A program made the position numbers and the translations under genes. Of a stretch of DNA of 64,000 nucleotides, positions 36,071 to 45,833 are shown piece after piece. Under the pieces are notes generated by a model, which saw only the letters and a program-made list of their open reading frames with translations, was not told where the DNA came from and did not search any database. The stretch is from Flavobacteriales bacterium (GTDB lineage: Bacteria > Bacteroidota > Bacteroidia > Flavobacteriales_F > PHOS-HE28). How positions within the stretch are numbered: position 1 is the stretch's first letter; every line of letters begins with the position of its first letter. The DNA lies in the NCBI GenBank assembly GCA_016712535.1, contig JADJQW010000002.1, positions 1,984,001 to 2,048,000 of the forward strand, in the 5' to 3' direction.

Positions 36071-36445
36071 ATGAAGCAAAAGAAGGGCGCGGGCGACTCG
36101 CGCTTGGTGGAGGCTGTGATCCATGGCATCCAAGAGGTCAAGGGCCGGGAGCTTGTTCACATGGACCTGCGCGGGATCCCCAATGCGGTCTGCAGCCACA
36201 TGGTGATCTGCCACGGCGATTCCACCACGCAGGTGGAAGCGATCACGCGATCCGTGCTGGAGACCGTGCGGAAGCAGATGGGAGAGAAGCCTTGGCACAC
36301 CGAAGGCGAGCGCAATGCCGAATGGGTGCTGATCGATTATGTGGATGTGGTGGTGCATGTCTTCCACCGGGACCGGCGCGGGCATTATGCGCTGGAGGAT
36401 CTTTGGGGCGATGCGGTCCGCACCCTGTATGAGAATGTAGCCTGA
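36071..36445 (+). CDS. rsfS: Ribosomal silencing factor RsfS
   Basis: The protein has 124 aa of the DUF143/Iojap fold. Signatures include LVEAVIHGIQEVKGRELVHMDL, the core FVICxGxS-like segment HMVICHGDSTTQVEAI, and GERNAEWVLIDYVDVVVHVFH. It binds L14 and blocks subunit joining under starvation. It starts at the ATG at 36071 with a TACCTTTG box upstream, and heads the operon rsfS-ftsH-DUF2007-cdsA. Confidence 0.94.
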   Translation: MKQKKGAGDSRLVEAVIHGIQEVKGRELVHMDLRGIPNAVCSHMVICHGDSTTQVEAITRSVLETVRKQMGEKPWHTEGERNAEWVLIDYVDVVVHVFHRDRRGHYALEDLWGDAVRTLYENVA

Positions 36446-36463
36446 GCAACCAGAGGAATCACT

Positions 36464-38481
<2,018 letters not shown>

Positions 38482-38482
<1 letters not shown>

Positions 38483-38697
38483 TGCACGCCGCCACCGACT
38501 GGGCACCGGTGTACCATGCGGCATCGCGCGCTGAAGCCGAATTGGTGCGAGGTCGGTTGGAGGAGCATGGGATCGAGGCCGTCGTCCTCGACAACGGATC
38601 GAGCGCTTACCCGCCGCTGGCACAAGCCGCTGTTCACGTGCGCCGCGCCGACCTGCTGCGCGCCCTTCACGAAGTGGGCAAACCGGACGAGGCGTGA
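38482..38697 (+). CDS. DUF2007-like putative signal transducing protein
   Basis: The protein has 71 aa. APVYHAASRAEAELVRGRLEEHG and IEAVVLDNGSSAYPPLAQAAVHV fit the small ferredoxin-like DUF2007 fold, described as a putative PII-like signalling module. The start overlaps the ftsH stop as TGATG and the stop overlaps the cdsA GTG, so it is fully coupled in the operon. In Flavobacteriales a small gene often sits at this position. Confidence 0.75.
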
Positions 38698-39500
38698 AGG
38701 AGATCGCCATCCGTGCTGCGAGCGGTGCCGTTTATGCGGCGCTCGTGATCGGTGCGGCATGGCTGGGTCAACAGGCCACGGCATGGCTCTTCCTCGTGTT
38801 CGCGGGCATGGCGGCGCGCGAATGGCACCGCTTGCATTGGCGCGGCAGGGAGGCTGCTCCGCCCATGTTCATCGGCATCGCGCTGACCGTTGCTTGCTAC
38901 GCGGCGTGGGCGTGGCTCCTCGAATTCCCTGATCCGCATTTCCCGGTGGCGATCGCCATCGTCATCGGCGCCATGCTGCTCGCGTTCTTGGCCGTGCTGC
39001 GCGCCGCGCGCACCGCGATCGCAAGCGCCATCGGCCAGCTCGCCGTCTCGGTCCTGCTGATCGCCCTGCCTATGGCCTGCGCGCCGTTCATGGCGATCCA
39101 GGGCAACATCCTCATCGGCTTCATGCTGCTGCTGTGGGCCAATGACACGGGCGCCTACTTGGTGGGGCGCGCCATCGGTCGCACGAAGCTGATGCCCAGC
39201 GTGAGCCCTGGCAAGACCGTCGAGGGACTGCTTGGCGGCCTGCTGCTCACCATCGTGGCGGCATGGGTGGTGGCCGGTTGGATCGATCATGCGCTCGAGC
39301 CTTCTGCCTGGCTCATCGCCGCTCCCTTCATCACCGTAAGCGCCACCATCGGCGACCTGCTCGAGAGCGCCATGAAGCGGGCGGCAGGCGTGAAGGACAG
39401 CGGCACCATCATGCCCGGCCACGGCGGTGTGCTCGATCGCTTCGATGGCTACCTGCTCGCGGCGCCCGTGATGGTGGTGATCGCGCTGCTGCTCGGTTGA
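38694..39500 (+). CDS. cdsA: Phosphatidate cytidylyltransferase
   Basis: The protein has 268 aa with about eight membrane segments. The family signature SATIGDLLESAMKRAAGVKD, followed by SGTIMPGHGGVLDRFDGY, includes the conserved Asp residues for Mg-CTP. It makes CDP-diacylglycerol, the precursor of phosphatidylserine/ethanolamine. The start is GTG, overlapping the previous stop (GTGA). In related genomes psd usually follows directly; here it is displaced about 5.1 kb by an island. Confidence 0.95.
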   Translation: MKEIAIRAASGAVYAALVIGAAWLGQQATAWLFLVFAGMAAREWHRLHWRGREAAPPMFIGIALTVACYAAWAWLLEFPDPHFPVAIAIVIGAMLLAFLAVLRAARTAIASAIGQLAVSVLLIALPMACAPFMAIQGNILIGFMLLLWANDTGAYLVGRAIGRTKLMPSVSPGKTVEGLLGGLLLTIVAAWVVAGWIDHALEPSAWLIAAPFITVSATIGDLLESAMKRAAGVKDSGTIMPGHGGVLDRFDGYLLAAPVMVVIALLLG

Positions 39501-39501
39501 A

Positions 39502-39696
39502 TCAGCGCTTCAGCTGCGCGAAGGCCGCTTCCATGTTCCGGTGGAAGGCGGCCAGGGTGAACCGTTCCGCGAATACGCGCCGGGCATCGAGGGCCATGCG
39601 ATGGCGCAGCTCCAGGTCTTTCGCCAAGCGCTCCAAGCGATCAGCCACAGCCTTGGGGTCGTGGATCGGGACCAGGAATCCGTTCATGCCCTCGTC
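39502..39696 (-). pseudogene. C-terminal remnant of a GT4 glycosyltransferase
   Basis: The 64 codons match the C-terminus of the intact GT4 gene at 43377-44501 at roughly 80% DNA identity by eye (for example NGFLVPIHDPKAVADRLERL and RRVFAERFTLAAFHRNME). Homology stops abruptly at the boundary of a 71-bp element, so the upstream ~310 codons are missing. The reading frame has no ATG in the homologous part near its 5' end. It appears to be a truncated duplicate, not a functional enzyme. Confidence 0.85.
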
Positions 39697-39767
39697 CAAC
39701 CGCAGCAGGGCCTTCCCTCTTGGGAGACCCTGCGTTCAATTGCGAGAACGAGAAACGAAGACCAGCT
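39697..39767 (-). repeat. 71-bp hairpin element, copy 1
   Basis: It begins at the stop codon of the first T9SS gene and is 69/71 identical to 41324-41394. It contains a stable hairpin (39705-39733), GCAGGGTCTCCC-AAGA-GGG and a returning AGGCCCTGC arm. It is likely a terminator or RNA element duplicated with the gene. Its outer end is exactly the break point of the GT4 remnant. Confidence 0.85.
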
Positions 39768-41265
39768 ACTCCACCACCACCTTGCCCCCGGCGAGCCATC
39801 GCTGCCCATCTGCCAGATGCACATAGTAGAGCCCGCTTGCCGGCATAGTGAGCGAAAGCGTGGAAGATGCCATGCGCACCTGCAGCACAGTGCGACCCGT
39901 GGCATCCAACACCACCACGCGCAATGAGCCCTGGGGTTTGTAGTTCTGAGGCGGCTCCCAACGCACTTGCACCGCTTGCCCTTGCGCAACAGGGTTGGGC
40001 GATATGCTCAAATACTCATTAAGCCCCAGCACATGGTCTTGTATGCCCACGCTCTGGCAGCCGGGTACCAAGCAGCCGTAGCTGTCGAGCTTCAGGAGCC
40101 AATTGTCTTGCTTGTAGGGCAGTGGCTCTGAAACACCTTGGCGCGAAACACCGCACAAGACCATCCCGCTGTCGCTTGTTGAACGAGCGGAATAGGCCAA
40201 GTTCTCCGCATCATCACTGGCATAGAACCAGTAGCGTCGCATCCACAAACTGTCCAGATTCTCGTCCAGTTCCCAGACCAGCGTGGCGTAATCCGGGTCA
40301 TAGCCAGTTTGCCAGGTGGCCCCGACCATCCAATAATGTCCGCCTCCCTTCGGGACCAAGTGAGCCGTGTAGGTACTGCGATGAAAGTAGTAATCTCTTC
40401 GTGGCAGCAGTGCGCCATTAGAGGCATAGCGGAAAAGACAGGCCCATGTATCATAGGTCAACGGCGAGGGGTCATCCTTCCAGTTGCCGGGCACCAGCAC
40501 ATTTCCCTGCTCGTCGATCTGTGCACGATGGGCCCCGGTGCCCGCATAAAGCCCGTGGTACCTGACCCATTGCACGTTTCCCGCGCTATCCGTTCGTATC
40601 ACCACCGCTCTGTCCTGTTGGCCATTGCGATAACCGCCCAGCACGAAGCCGCCATCAGGAGCCTCGTGGGCGTTAAGGATGTACTGCGCCTGCGTGTAGA
40701 TGCGCTCCCAAAGGATGGCGCCAGCACTATCCAATCGGGTGATGCAGCCACCTTGCCCCGGGGTGGTGTTCGCGCACCAGCCACAATGCAGGAAGCCGCC
40801 ATCGGCCAGTGCGAGCAATTGGCGCGTGCCGTGGTTACCGCTCACCACATTGCTATCCGACTTGAGGAAACGCGTGCGGATAGTGTCGCCTTCGCTATTC
40901 CACCAGTACAGGTAAGTTGTTTCAGGTAAGGTGTCTCCGTACTCACTCATCGCTCCAACGAAGCGACCCCCACTGATCGAGGCGATCGGGTCAACAATCC
41001 CTGGATAAATGTCCCGCTCTCGGCGGTGCTCCTTCTCCCAAACGAAATTGCCCTCAAGGTCGAACTTGGTGGCGAACACGGCCGCGACGGCGCTATCCAA
41101 TGACCATCCGAAACTGAACATCAAATAACCGTCGGCCAATTCATTTACTGACAATGCTCCATTGTATGATAGAATGCTTGGGTGCTCACGCACCACGTTG
41201 AAGGTGGTTTGTGACCAAGCAGCATGAACTGCAACAACGAACAGGAGCGTTAGTGGTGCCTTCAT
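39766..41265 (-). CDS. T9SS type A sorting-domain surface protein (paralogue 1)
   Basis: The protein has 499 aa. A signal peptide (ending AAWSQ) precedes a beta-propeller-like region of repeats with GFVLGGYRNGQQ, GGHYWMVGATW and SGMVLCGVSRQG motifs. A linker, YGCLVPGCQSVGIQ, connects it to a C-terminal T9SS type A sorting domain (SISPNPVAQGQAVQVRW, then GLYYVHLADGQRWLAGGKVVVE). It is tandem to a related gene just upstream with a nearly identical last 20 residues. It probably acts as a secreted or surface protein of unknown role. A TACATTCG box lies 13 nt upstream. Confidence 0.88.
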   Translation of the reverse strand: MKAPLTLLFVVAVHAAWSQTTFNVVREHPSILSYNGALSVNELADGYLMFSFGWSLDSAVAAVFATKFDLEGNFVWEKEHRRERDIYPGIVDPIASISGGRFVGAMSEYGDTLPETTYLYWWNSEGDTIRTRFLKSDSNVVSGNHGTRQLLALADGGFLHCGWCANTTPGQGGCITRLDSAGAILWERIYTQAQYILNAHEAPDGGFVLGGYRNGQQDRAVVIRTDSAGNVQWVRYHGLYAGTGAHRAQIDEQGNVLVPGNWKDDPSPLTYDTWACLFRYASNGALLPRRDYYFHRSTYTAHLVPKGGGHYWMVGATWQTGYDPDYATLVWELDENLDSLWMRRYWFYASDDAENLAYSARSTSDSGMVLCGVSRQGVSEPLPYKQDNWLLKLDSYGCLVPGCQSVGIQDHVLGLNEYLSISPNPVAQGQAVQVRWEPPQNYKPQGSLRVVVLDATGRTVLQVRMASSTLSLTMPASGLYYVHLADGQRWLAGGKVVVE

Positions 41266-41278
41266 GGGTAATGCCTTG

Positions 41279-41286
41279 CGAATGTA
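41279..41286 (-). promoter_or_regulatory. -7 box (TACATTCG) of T9SS paralogue 1
   Basis: A TAnnTTCG element, 13 nt before the ATG at 41265, directly next to a long inverted repeat. Confidence 0.45.
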
Positions 41287-41287
41287 G

Positions 41288-41318
41288 GTGAGCGGCGCGC
41301 GCCTTGCACGCCGCTCAC
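41288..41318. terminator. Ten-bp stem hairpin between the tandem T9SS genes
   Basis: A perfect inverted repeat, GTGAGCGGCG/CGCCGCTCAC with an 11-nt loop, between the 71-bp element and the next promoter. It lacks a clear T-tract and could end readthrough or act as an operator. Confidence 0.5.
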
Positions 41319-41323
41319 TCGCT

Positions 41324-41394
41324 CAACCGCAGCAGGGTCTTCCGTCTTGGGAGACCCTGCGTTCAATTGCGAGAACGAGAAACGAAGACCAGCT
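41324..41394 (-). repeat. 71-bp hairpin element, copy 2
   Basis: It begins at the stop codon of the second T9SS gene. It differs from copy 1 at two positions. One lies in the hairpin (41332-41360) and swaps a T-G for a T-A pair, preserving the stem. Confidence 0.85.
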
Positions 41395-42923
41395 CACTCC
41401 ACCACCACCTTCCCACCCGCCAGCCAGCGCTCCCCATCTGCGATATGCAGGTAGTACACGCCGCTGGGCAATGTGCTGATGTCCACGCGCAGGGTGAGCT
41501 TATCGCCGCCATGGCGCAGGGGCCATGCGCGCACCTCATGCCCTTGCCCGCTGAGCAGCACAGCGCGCGGAGCGCCTGCCAGCGCTGCACCCGGTGGCAA
41601 GGCCAGCTCGGCTTGCAGCAAACTGCTCGTGGGGTTGGGAGCAATGAGCAGATGCGTTTGCAGATCAACCACCACCTCTTGCACGCCCACGTACTGGCAG
41701 CCGGGCACCACGCAGCCCAGGCTGTCGGTCTTGATCATCCACTCCGTCTCCAGGTTGGGCGTGGGATCGCCCCAGTACTGATCGCAGCTGCCCGCCGCCA
41801 CGAAGCCGCCATCGCTCGTGGGCTGCACATCGAAAAGGCGGTGCCGCTCGCTGCTGGCGAAGGCCACGTACTGCCTTGTCCACAAGCTGTCGCCCTCGGC
41901 GCTGAAGCGCATAAGCTCCCCGCCGCCATCGTGCGAGCCCACCGCGATGATCGAATTATCCGGAAGCACCTCGAAGTCGCCCACGTAGTAATTCCTTCCA
42001 TAGTGCGATTTCTTCTGCCAAATGATGTCGCCCCCAGGGCTCCACTTGGTGAGCATGAATTGCCCGTAGTAGGTCGGATAACTCTGTTCCCTGTATGCCG
42101 AGTAGGTGATGATGTTGCCCTCGCTATCGAGCCGCACGGCTGCATCAATGGCTTTCGCCCGGTTGCCGAAGTACCGTATCCATTGCATCGCACCCAGTGC
42201 GTCGGTGCGCATCACGAAATATTCATCAAGCACAAAGCTCTGGTATCGGTAGCCTACCATGATGGCGCCACCATCCACAAACTCTAGAACACCAAGGCCA
42301 TGATACACGCTCTGCGGGGTGGGACTATAGCGATGCGTCCAAAGTGTGTCACCATTCTGGTCAAGTCGCACAAGCAAGGCATCCGCAAGCGCGGTTGGTG
42401 GCGAATATGGGTCAGCACTTCCACACAAATAGGCACCACCGTCAACACACATTCTTAGCTGGTTGGGTGTGGCAAGTATGCTATCCGATACCGAATAATT
42501 TAGCACAACTCTTGTCACTAGGGTGTCGCCAAGCTCATTGTGAATGAAAATACTCGTCCGCATATCGAATCCTTGACTGATGTCGAAAATCGGGGCTGCA
42601 AAATTCCCATCCGAGCGATTGGCCACAGGATCAATGGTCCCGGTGATGTAGTGCCGCTCAATACCTGCGAAAAATTCCTGTTCATTGATCTGCTCACCCG
42701 CAGCATCAACCACGCGGGTGAATAGACGCGTTCTGTTTGTTCCATCACTGCTCACTTGCGAGCAGAACAACAAATAGCCACTGGGCACCTCGCGCACCGA
42801 CAGGATAGCTCCAGGTTTCCCGGCTTGCTCTGCATCAAAGTGCCGAATGAAACCCTGCGCCTGCCCACGATTGGGCCCGGCCAGAAGGCCAAGCCCAATC
42901 GTTATGGCAGTCGGTGCTCTCAC
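41394..42923 (-). CDS. T9SS type A sorting-domain surface protein (paralogue 2)
   Basis: The protein has 509 aa. A short hydrophobic leader (APTAITIGLGLLAGPNRGQAQ) precedes propeller-like repeats (for example GGAIMVGYRYQSF, NSIIAVGSHDGGG and GGFVAAGSCDQYW). The linker LGCVVPGCQYVGVQE and the C-terminal sorting domain (LLIAPNPTSSLLQAEL, then SGVYYLHIADGERWLAGGKVVVE) follow. The start is GTG, overlapping the stop of an upstream fragment (GTGA), which suggests coupling to a now broken gene. Base composition of this gene is visibly more AT-rich than the flanks. Confidence 0.86.
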   Translation of the reverse strand: MRAPTAITIGLGLLAGPNRGQAQGFIRHFDAEQAGKPGAILSVREVPSGYLLFCSQVSSDGTNRTRLFTRVVDAAGEQINEQEFFAGIERHYITGTIDPVANRSDGNFAAPIFDISQGFDMRTSIFIHNELGDTLVTRVVLNYSVSDSILATPNQLRMCVDGGAYLCGSADPYSPPTALADALLVRLDQNGDTLWTHRYSPTPQSVYHGLGVLEFVDGGAIMVGYRYQSFVLDEYFVMRTDALGAMQWIRYFGNRAKAIDAAVRLDSEGNIITYSAYREQSYPTYYGQFMLTKWSPGGDIIWQKKSHYGRNYYVGDFEVLPDNSIIAVGSHDGGGELMRFSAEGDSLWTRQYVAFASSERHRLFDVQPTSDGGFVAAGSCDQYWGDPTPNLETEWMIKTDSLGCVVPGCQYVGVQEVVVDLQTHLLIAPNPTSSLLQAELALPPGAALAGAPRAVLLSGQGHEVRAWPLRHGGDKLTLRVDISTLPSGVYYLHIADGERWLAGGKVVVE

Positions 42924-43192
42924 TTGATTACCGTGAACTTCGTTTCACCAAGTACGAACCCATCCAGCGTTATACGCGCGAAATACAGGCCCTCGGAGAA
43001 GCGTTGCAAAGGCACCTCCCAGAAGGCAAGCTGGCCCTTGAGCGGGATGTCCATCATCAGACGGCCTTGAGCGTCGAAGAGCTGCAATGTACCGTGCTCC
43101 ATGCCACGTTCGTAGATGATCTGGGTACGCTCCTTTGCTGGATTAGCAACGGCGACAACAGCTGTGGCATCGGCGACCGAGCCACGCGTGGT
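42920..43192 (-). pseudogene. C-terminal remnant of a third T9SS protein
   Basis: The 90-codon frame opens after a stop at 43193 and encodes VVAVANPAKERTQIIYERG, LFDAQGRLMMDIPL and SEGLYFARITLDGFVLGETK, the typical strands of a T9SS type A sorting domain. No signal peptide or repeat region precedes it, so the 5' part is gone. Its stop overlaps the next gene's GTG (GTGA). A standalone function is unlikely. Confidence 0.75.
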
Positions 43193-43196
43193 TCAC

Positions 43197-43319
43197 ATGG
43201 AGCCCGAGCCGCCGCGCATTGATGCTGAGGACAGCCATTGGCGCAGCAAGGCCATCGACCTGTTCGGCAGAATGACCGATTTGCTCGAATCACTGATTAA
43301 GAATGCGCGGGGGGGGTAA
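43197..43319 (+). other. Possible small or 3'-truncated-gene ORF (40 codons)
   Basis: The plus-strand reading from MEPEPPRIDAEDSHWRSKAI through FGRMTDLLESLIKNARGG has native-looking codon use and an amphipathic helical C-terminus. It overlaps no other convincing gene and lies where two accessory blocks meet. It may be the tail of a vanished gene or a real small protein. I do not recognise it. Confidence 0.3.
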
Positions 43320-43376
43320 GCAAACCTATTTCAGGATGCGTCATCCTTGTGCGTCCTTTATCCAGCGATAACGTCC

Positions 43377-44501
43377 TTATGCACGCCCCATCAGCTGCGC
43401 GAAGGCCGCCTCCATGTTCCGGTGGAAGGCCGCCAGCGTGAAACGCTCCGCGAACACGCGCCGCGCATCCGCGGACATGCGATGGCGCAGTTCCGGATCC
43501 CGCGCCAGCCGTTCCAAGCGGTCAGCTACGGCTTTCGGGTCATGCGTCGGGACCAGGAATCCGTTCACGCCCTCATCCACCATCACCGGGATACCGCGCC
43601 AATCCGTAGCGACCACGGGCAAGCCGAATTGGGCCGCTTCCATGAGCACCACCGGGAAGCTCTCGGCCTCGAAGTGCGAGGGGAAGCAGAATACATCCGC
43701 TGCGCGGAAATCGTTCAGCTTGTCATTGCCGGTGCGCACCCCGAGCACCCGCACGCGATCATTCAACCCATGCTGCGTTATCAATGCGAGCATGCGCTCC
43801 TCGAACGCGGCATCGCCCCAGCGGCCCATGAGCATCAGCTCGGCATTTACGCCGCGCTGGATGAGCTGGATGAAGGAATGCACAAGCACTTCGACGCCTT
43901 TGCTCGGGATCAGTACGGCGGTGAACAGGATGCGCATGGGCCGATCGGGATCCGGGTCGCGCGCAATAGGGCCGCCCGCAAGGTCCTCGATGCCATTGAA
44001 CACCGAAACCACGCGCTTCGATTCGAAGTGCTGCGCGTCCGGCGGGGCCAGATCCGAAGTGCGGATGGCGAGATCAGGCTTCCGGTACGCCAGCCAGGCC
44101 AGCCAGCGGATCGGCGCTGGCAGCTTGCTCATGTAGGTTGATAGCCCACCGGCGTGGAAATGGAACACCGTGAACCGGAAGCACAAGCGCACGGCGATGA
44201 GGAAAATGATGTCGCGCAGGATCGGCACCAGGTTCGGGCCGCTGGGCGGGTAGTAGAGCACTTGCGAGCGATGCTTGATCCGTGCGGTCCAGACGGCGGC
44301 GATGGTCTTGAAGAGCACCCATACCTTCTTCAGGCTGAATCGGCCCACCTCGCTCATCTCCTCGGAATAGGCCAACCGCACATGGGCCAGTTCGAGCGTG
44401 GCGAAGCGGCCCTCCAAGAACTTCTCGATCATCACCGCCTGGCCGCCGAAGGGCGGCGGGGTCTGTCCCACGACCAGTACCCGCATCGGTTCCGCTTGCA
44501 T
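43377..44501 (-). CDS. Glycosyltransferase family 4 (GT4)
   Basis: The protein has 374 aa of the GT-B fold. The N-terminal domain starts with RVLVVGQTPPPFGGQAVMIE. The donor-binding C-terminal domain has RILFTAVLIPSKGVEVLV, ADVFCFPSHFEAESFPVVLMEA with the E-x7-E type motif, and GLPVVATDWRGIP. It probably transfers a sugar in exopolysaccharide or O-antigen assembly. The ATG at 44501 is supported by a TAGTTTCG box 5 nt upstream; the ORF starts earlier at 44561. A C-terminal fragment of a related copy lies at 39502-39696. Confidence 0.9.
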   Translation of the reverse strand: MQAEPMRVLVVGQTPPPFGGQAVMIEKFLEGRFATLELAHVRLAYSEEMSEVGRFSLKKVWVLFKTIAAVWTARIKHRSQVLYYPPSGPNLVPILRDIIFLIAVRLCFRFTVFHFHAGGLSTYMSKLPAPIRWLAWLAYRKPDLAIRTSDLAPPDAQHFESKRVVSVFNGIEDLAGGPIARDPDPDRPMRILFTAVLIPSKGVEVLVHSFIQLIQRGVNAELMLMGRWGDAAFEERMLALITQHGLNDRVRVLGVRTGNDKLNDFRAADVFCFPSHFEAESFPVVLMEAAQFGLPVVATDWRGIPVMVDEGVNGFLVPTHDPKAVADRLERLARDPELRHRMSADARRVFAERFTLAAFHRNMEAAFAQLMGRA

Positions 44502-44506
44502 GGCGG

Positions 44507-44514
44507 CGAAACTA
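44507..44514 (-). promoter_or_regulatory. -7 box (TAGTTTCG) of GT4 gene
   Basis: A TAnnTTCG element, 5 nt before the ATG at 44501. Confidence 0.5.
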
Positions 44515-44619
44515 GGATCGAACGCTACCGTGCTGCGGCCATGCTGCGCGCTGTGGTCCATGCCCGATCGTTGATAGTGCGCGCGATCCTGATTCCCCGC
44601 CTGGCCGAATGGGCGCGGC

Positions 44620-44627
44620 TATATTCG
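44620..44627 (+). promoter_or_regulatory. -7 box (TATATTCG) of psd
   Basis: A TAnnTTCG element, 10 nt before the psd ATG at 44638, in a divergent gap. Confidence 0.5.
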
Positions 44628-44637
44628 CCGCGCTCCT

Positions 44638-45300
44638 ATGCACCTGCACCGCGAAGGCACTCCCACCTTGCTTCTCGTCACCGCTGTGGCCGGCTTCGGC
44701 CTATTCGCGCTGATGCAATGGCCGGTGCTGCCGCAGCCGCTCGCCGTCGTGATCGGGGCCGCGCTCATCGCGGTATGGGCCATCGTGATCTGGTTCTTCC
44801 GCGTGCCTAGCCGCACGGTGCCCGCCAACGAATCGCATGTGCTCTCGCCCGCCGATGGCAAAGTGGTGGCGATCGAGGAGGTGCATGAGGCCGAGTACTT
44901 CAACGGCAAGCGCGTGCAGGTGAGCATCTTCATGAGCCCGCTGAACGTGCATGTGAACTTCTATCCGTTGAGCGGCACCACCATCTATGCGCGCTACCAT
45001 CCGGGCAAGTACCTGGTGGCCTGGCATCCGAAGAGCAGCACGGAGAACGAACGGAGCACCGTGGTGGTGAAGCATCCGAAGCACGGCGAGGTCCTGTTCC
45101 GGCAGATCGCGGGCGCCTTGGCGCGGCGCATCTGCACCTACAGCAAGCCCAGCGAGCCCGCGCAGCAAGGCCAGGAGTTCGGCTTCATCAAGTTCGGATC
45201 ACGCGTTGATGTGCTGCTGCCGCTCGATGCGCGCGTTACCGTGAAGCTCGGCGACCGCGTCCAAGGCTCGGTCTCGGTCATCGCACAATTCCCCGGTTGA
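44638..45300 (+). CDS. psd: Phosphatidylserine decarboxylase family protein (archaeal/short type)
   Basis: The protein has 220 aa. Two membrane segments near the N-terminus (residues 10-55) precede the core: VLSPADGKVVAIEEV, VSIFMSPLNVHVNFYPLSG and a C-terminal EFGFIKFGSRVDVLLPLDA. In the FGSR motif the Ser is the expected self-cleavage point that makes the pyruvoyl group. It decarboxylates phosphatidylserine to phosphatidylethanolamine. Its usual partner cdsA lies about 5 kb upstream, separated by the island. Confidence 0.92.
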   Translation: MHLHREGTPTLLLVTAVAGFGLFALMQWPVLPQPLAVVIGAALIAVWAIVIWFFRVPSRTVPANESHVLSPADGKVVAIEEVHEAEYFNGKRVQVSIFMSPLNVHVNFYPLSGTTIYARYHPGKYLVAWHPKSSTENERSTVVVKHPKHGEVLFRQIAGALARRICTYSKPSEPAQQGQEFGFIKFGSRVDVLLPLDARVTVKLGDRVQGSVSVIAQFPG

Positions 45301-45302
45301 AC

Positions 45303-45833
45303 ATGAACAGGTCCATCAAGTCCGTGCTGGTCATCATCGTTGCGGCCCTCGCCGTCTTCGTGGCGGCCCGGATGATCATGCAGCGAATGAATGCCCCTTC
45401 GGTTCCGGCCGCAGGCGGAGCGCAGGATCAAGTGACCGGCCCCGGGCCCTTCGATGGCTTGGGCGTGCGCTTCGATGGCCATTACCGCTGCGAGCGCGGC
45501 AGCCTGCGCTATCTGCTGCGCTTCTTTCCCGAAGGCCGCGTCGTACTGGTGAACGGCACCAAGGATGTGGAGGCCACCCTGCCCGATTTCCTGATCCGGG
45601 AGACCAAGGGCGATCCATCCATCGGCCTGCATAACGTCATGGCCACGGTGAAGGGCGACAGCATCTTCTTCGTGACCCGGCCGCTGCGCGGCGAGATCAG
45701 CTACAGCGGCAAGGTCACCGCGAACGACCGGGTCCGCTTCTTCCGGCACAGCCACATCACAGGCGCCGACTTCGATATGGAGTACACCTTCGTCTCGGAC
45801 GAGGAGCGGAAGTCAGGCCAGCAGCCGTCGTAG
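45303..45833 (+). CDS. Membrane-anchored protein of unknown function
   Basis: The protein has 176 aa from ATG 45303 (a TTG two codons earlier is possible). One N-terminal membrane segment (SVLVIIVAALAVFVAARMIM) is followed by an extracytoplasmic beta-rich domain, with FDGHYRCERGSLRYLLRFFPEG and MATVKGDSIFFVTRP. No known family is recognised. It starts 2 bp after psd, so it is co-transcribed, and its 3' end overlaps the convergent HAD gene by 21 bp. Confidence 0.72.
   Translation: MNRSIKSVLVIIVAALAVFVAARMIMQRMNAPSVPAAGGAQDQVTGPGPFDGLGVRFDGHYRCERGSLRYLLRFFPEGRVVLVNGTKDVEATLPDFLIRETKGDPSIGLHNVMATVKGDSIFFVTRPLRGEISYSGKVTANDRVRFFRHSHITGADFDMEYTFVSDEERKSGQQPS

Noticed and set aside
39500..44637. 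Insertion sequence or integron explanation for the island
   Set aside because: No transposase or integrase ORF, no terminal inverted repeats at the island edges and no target-site duplication could be seen.
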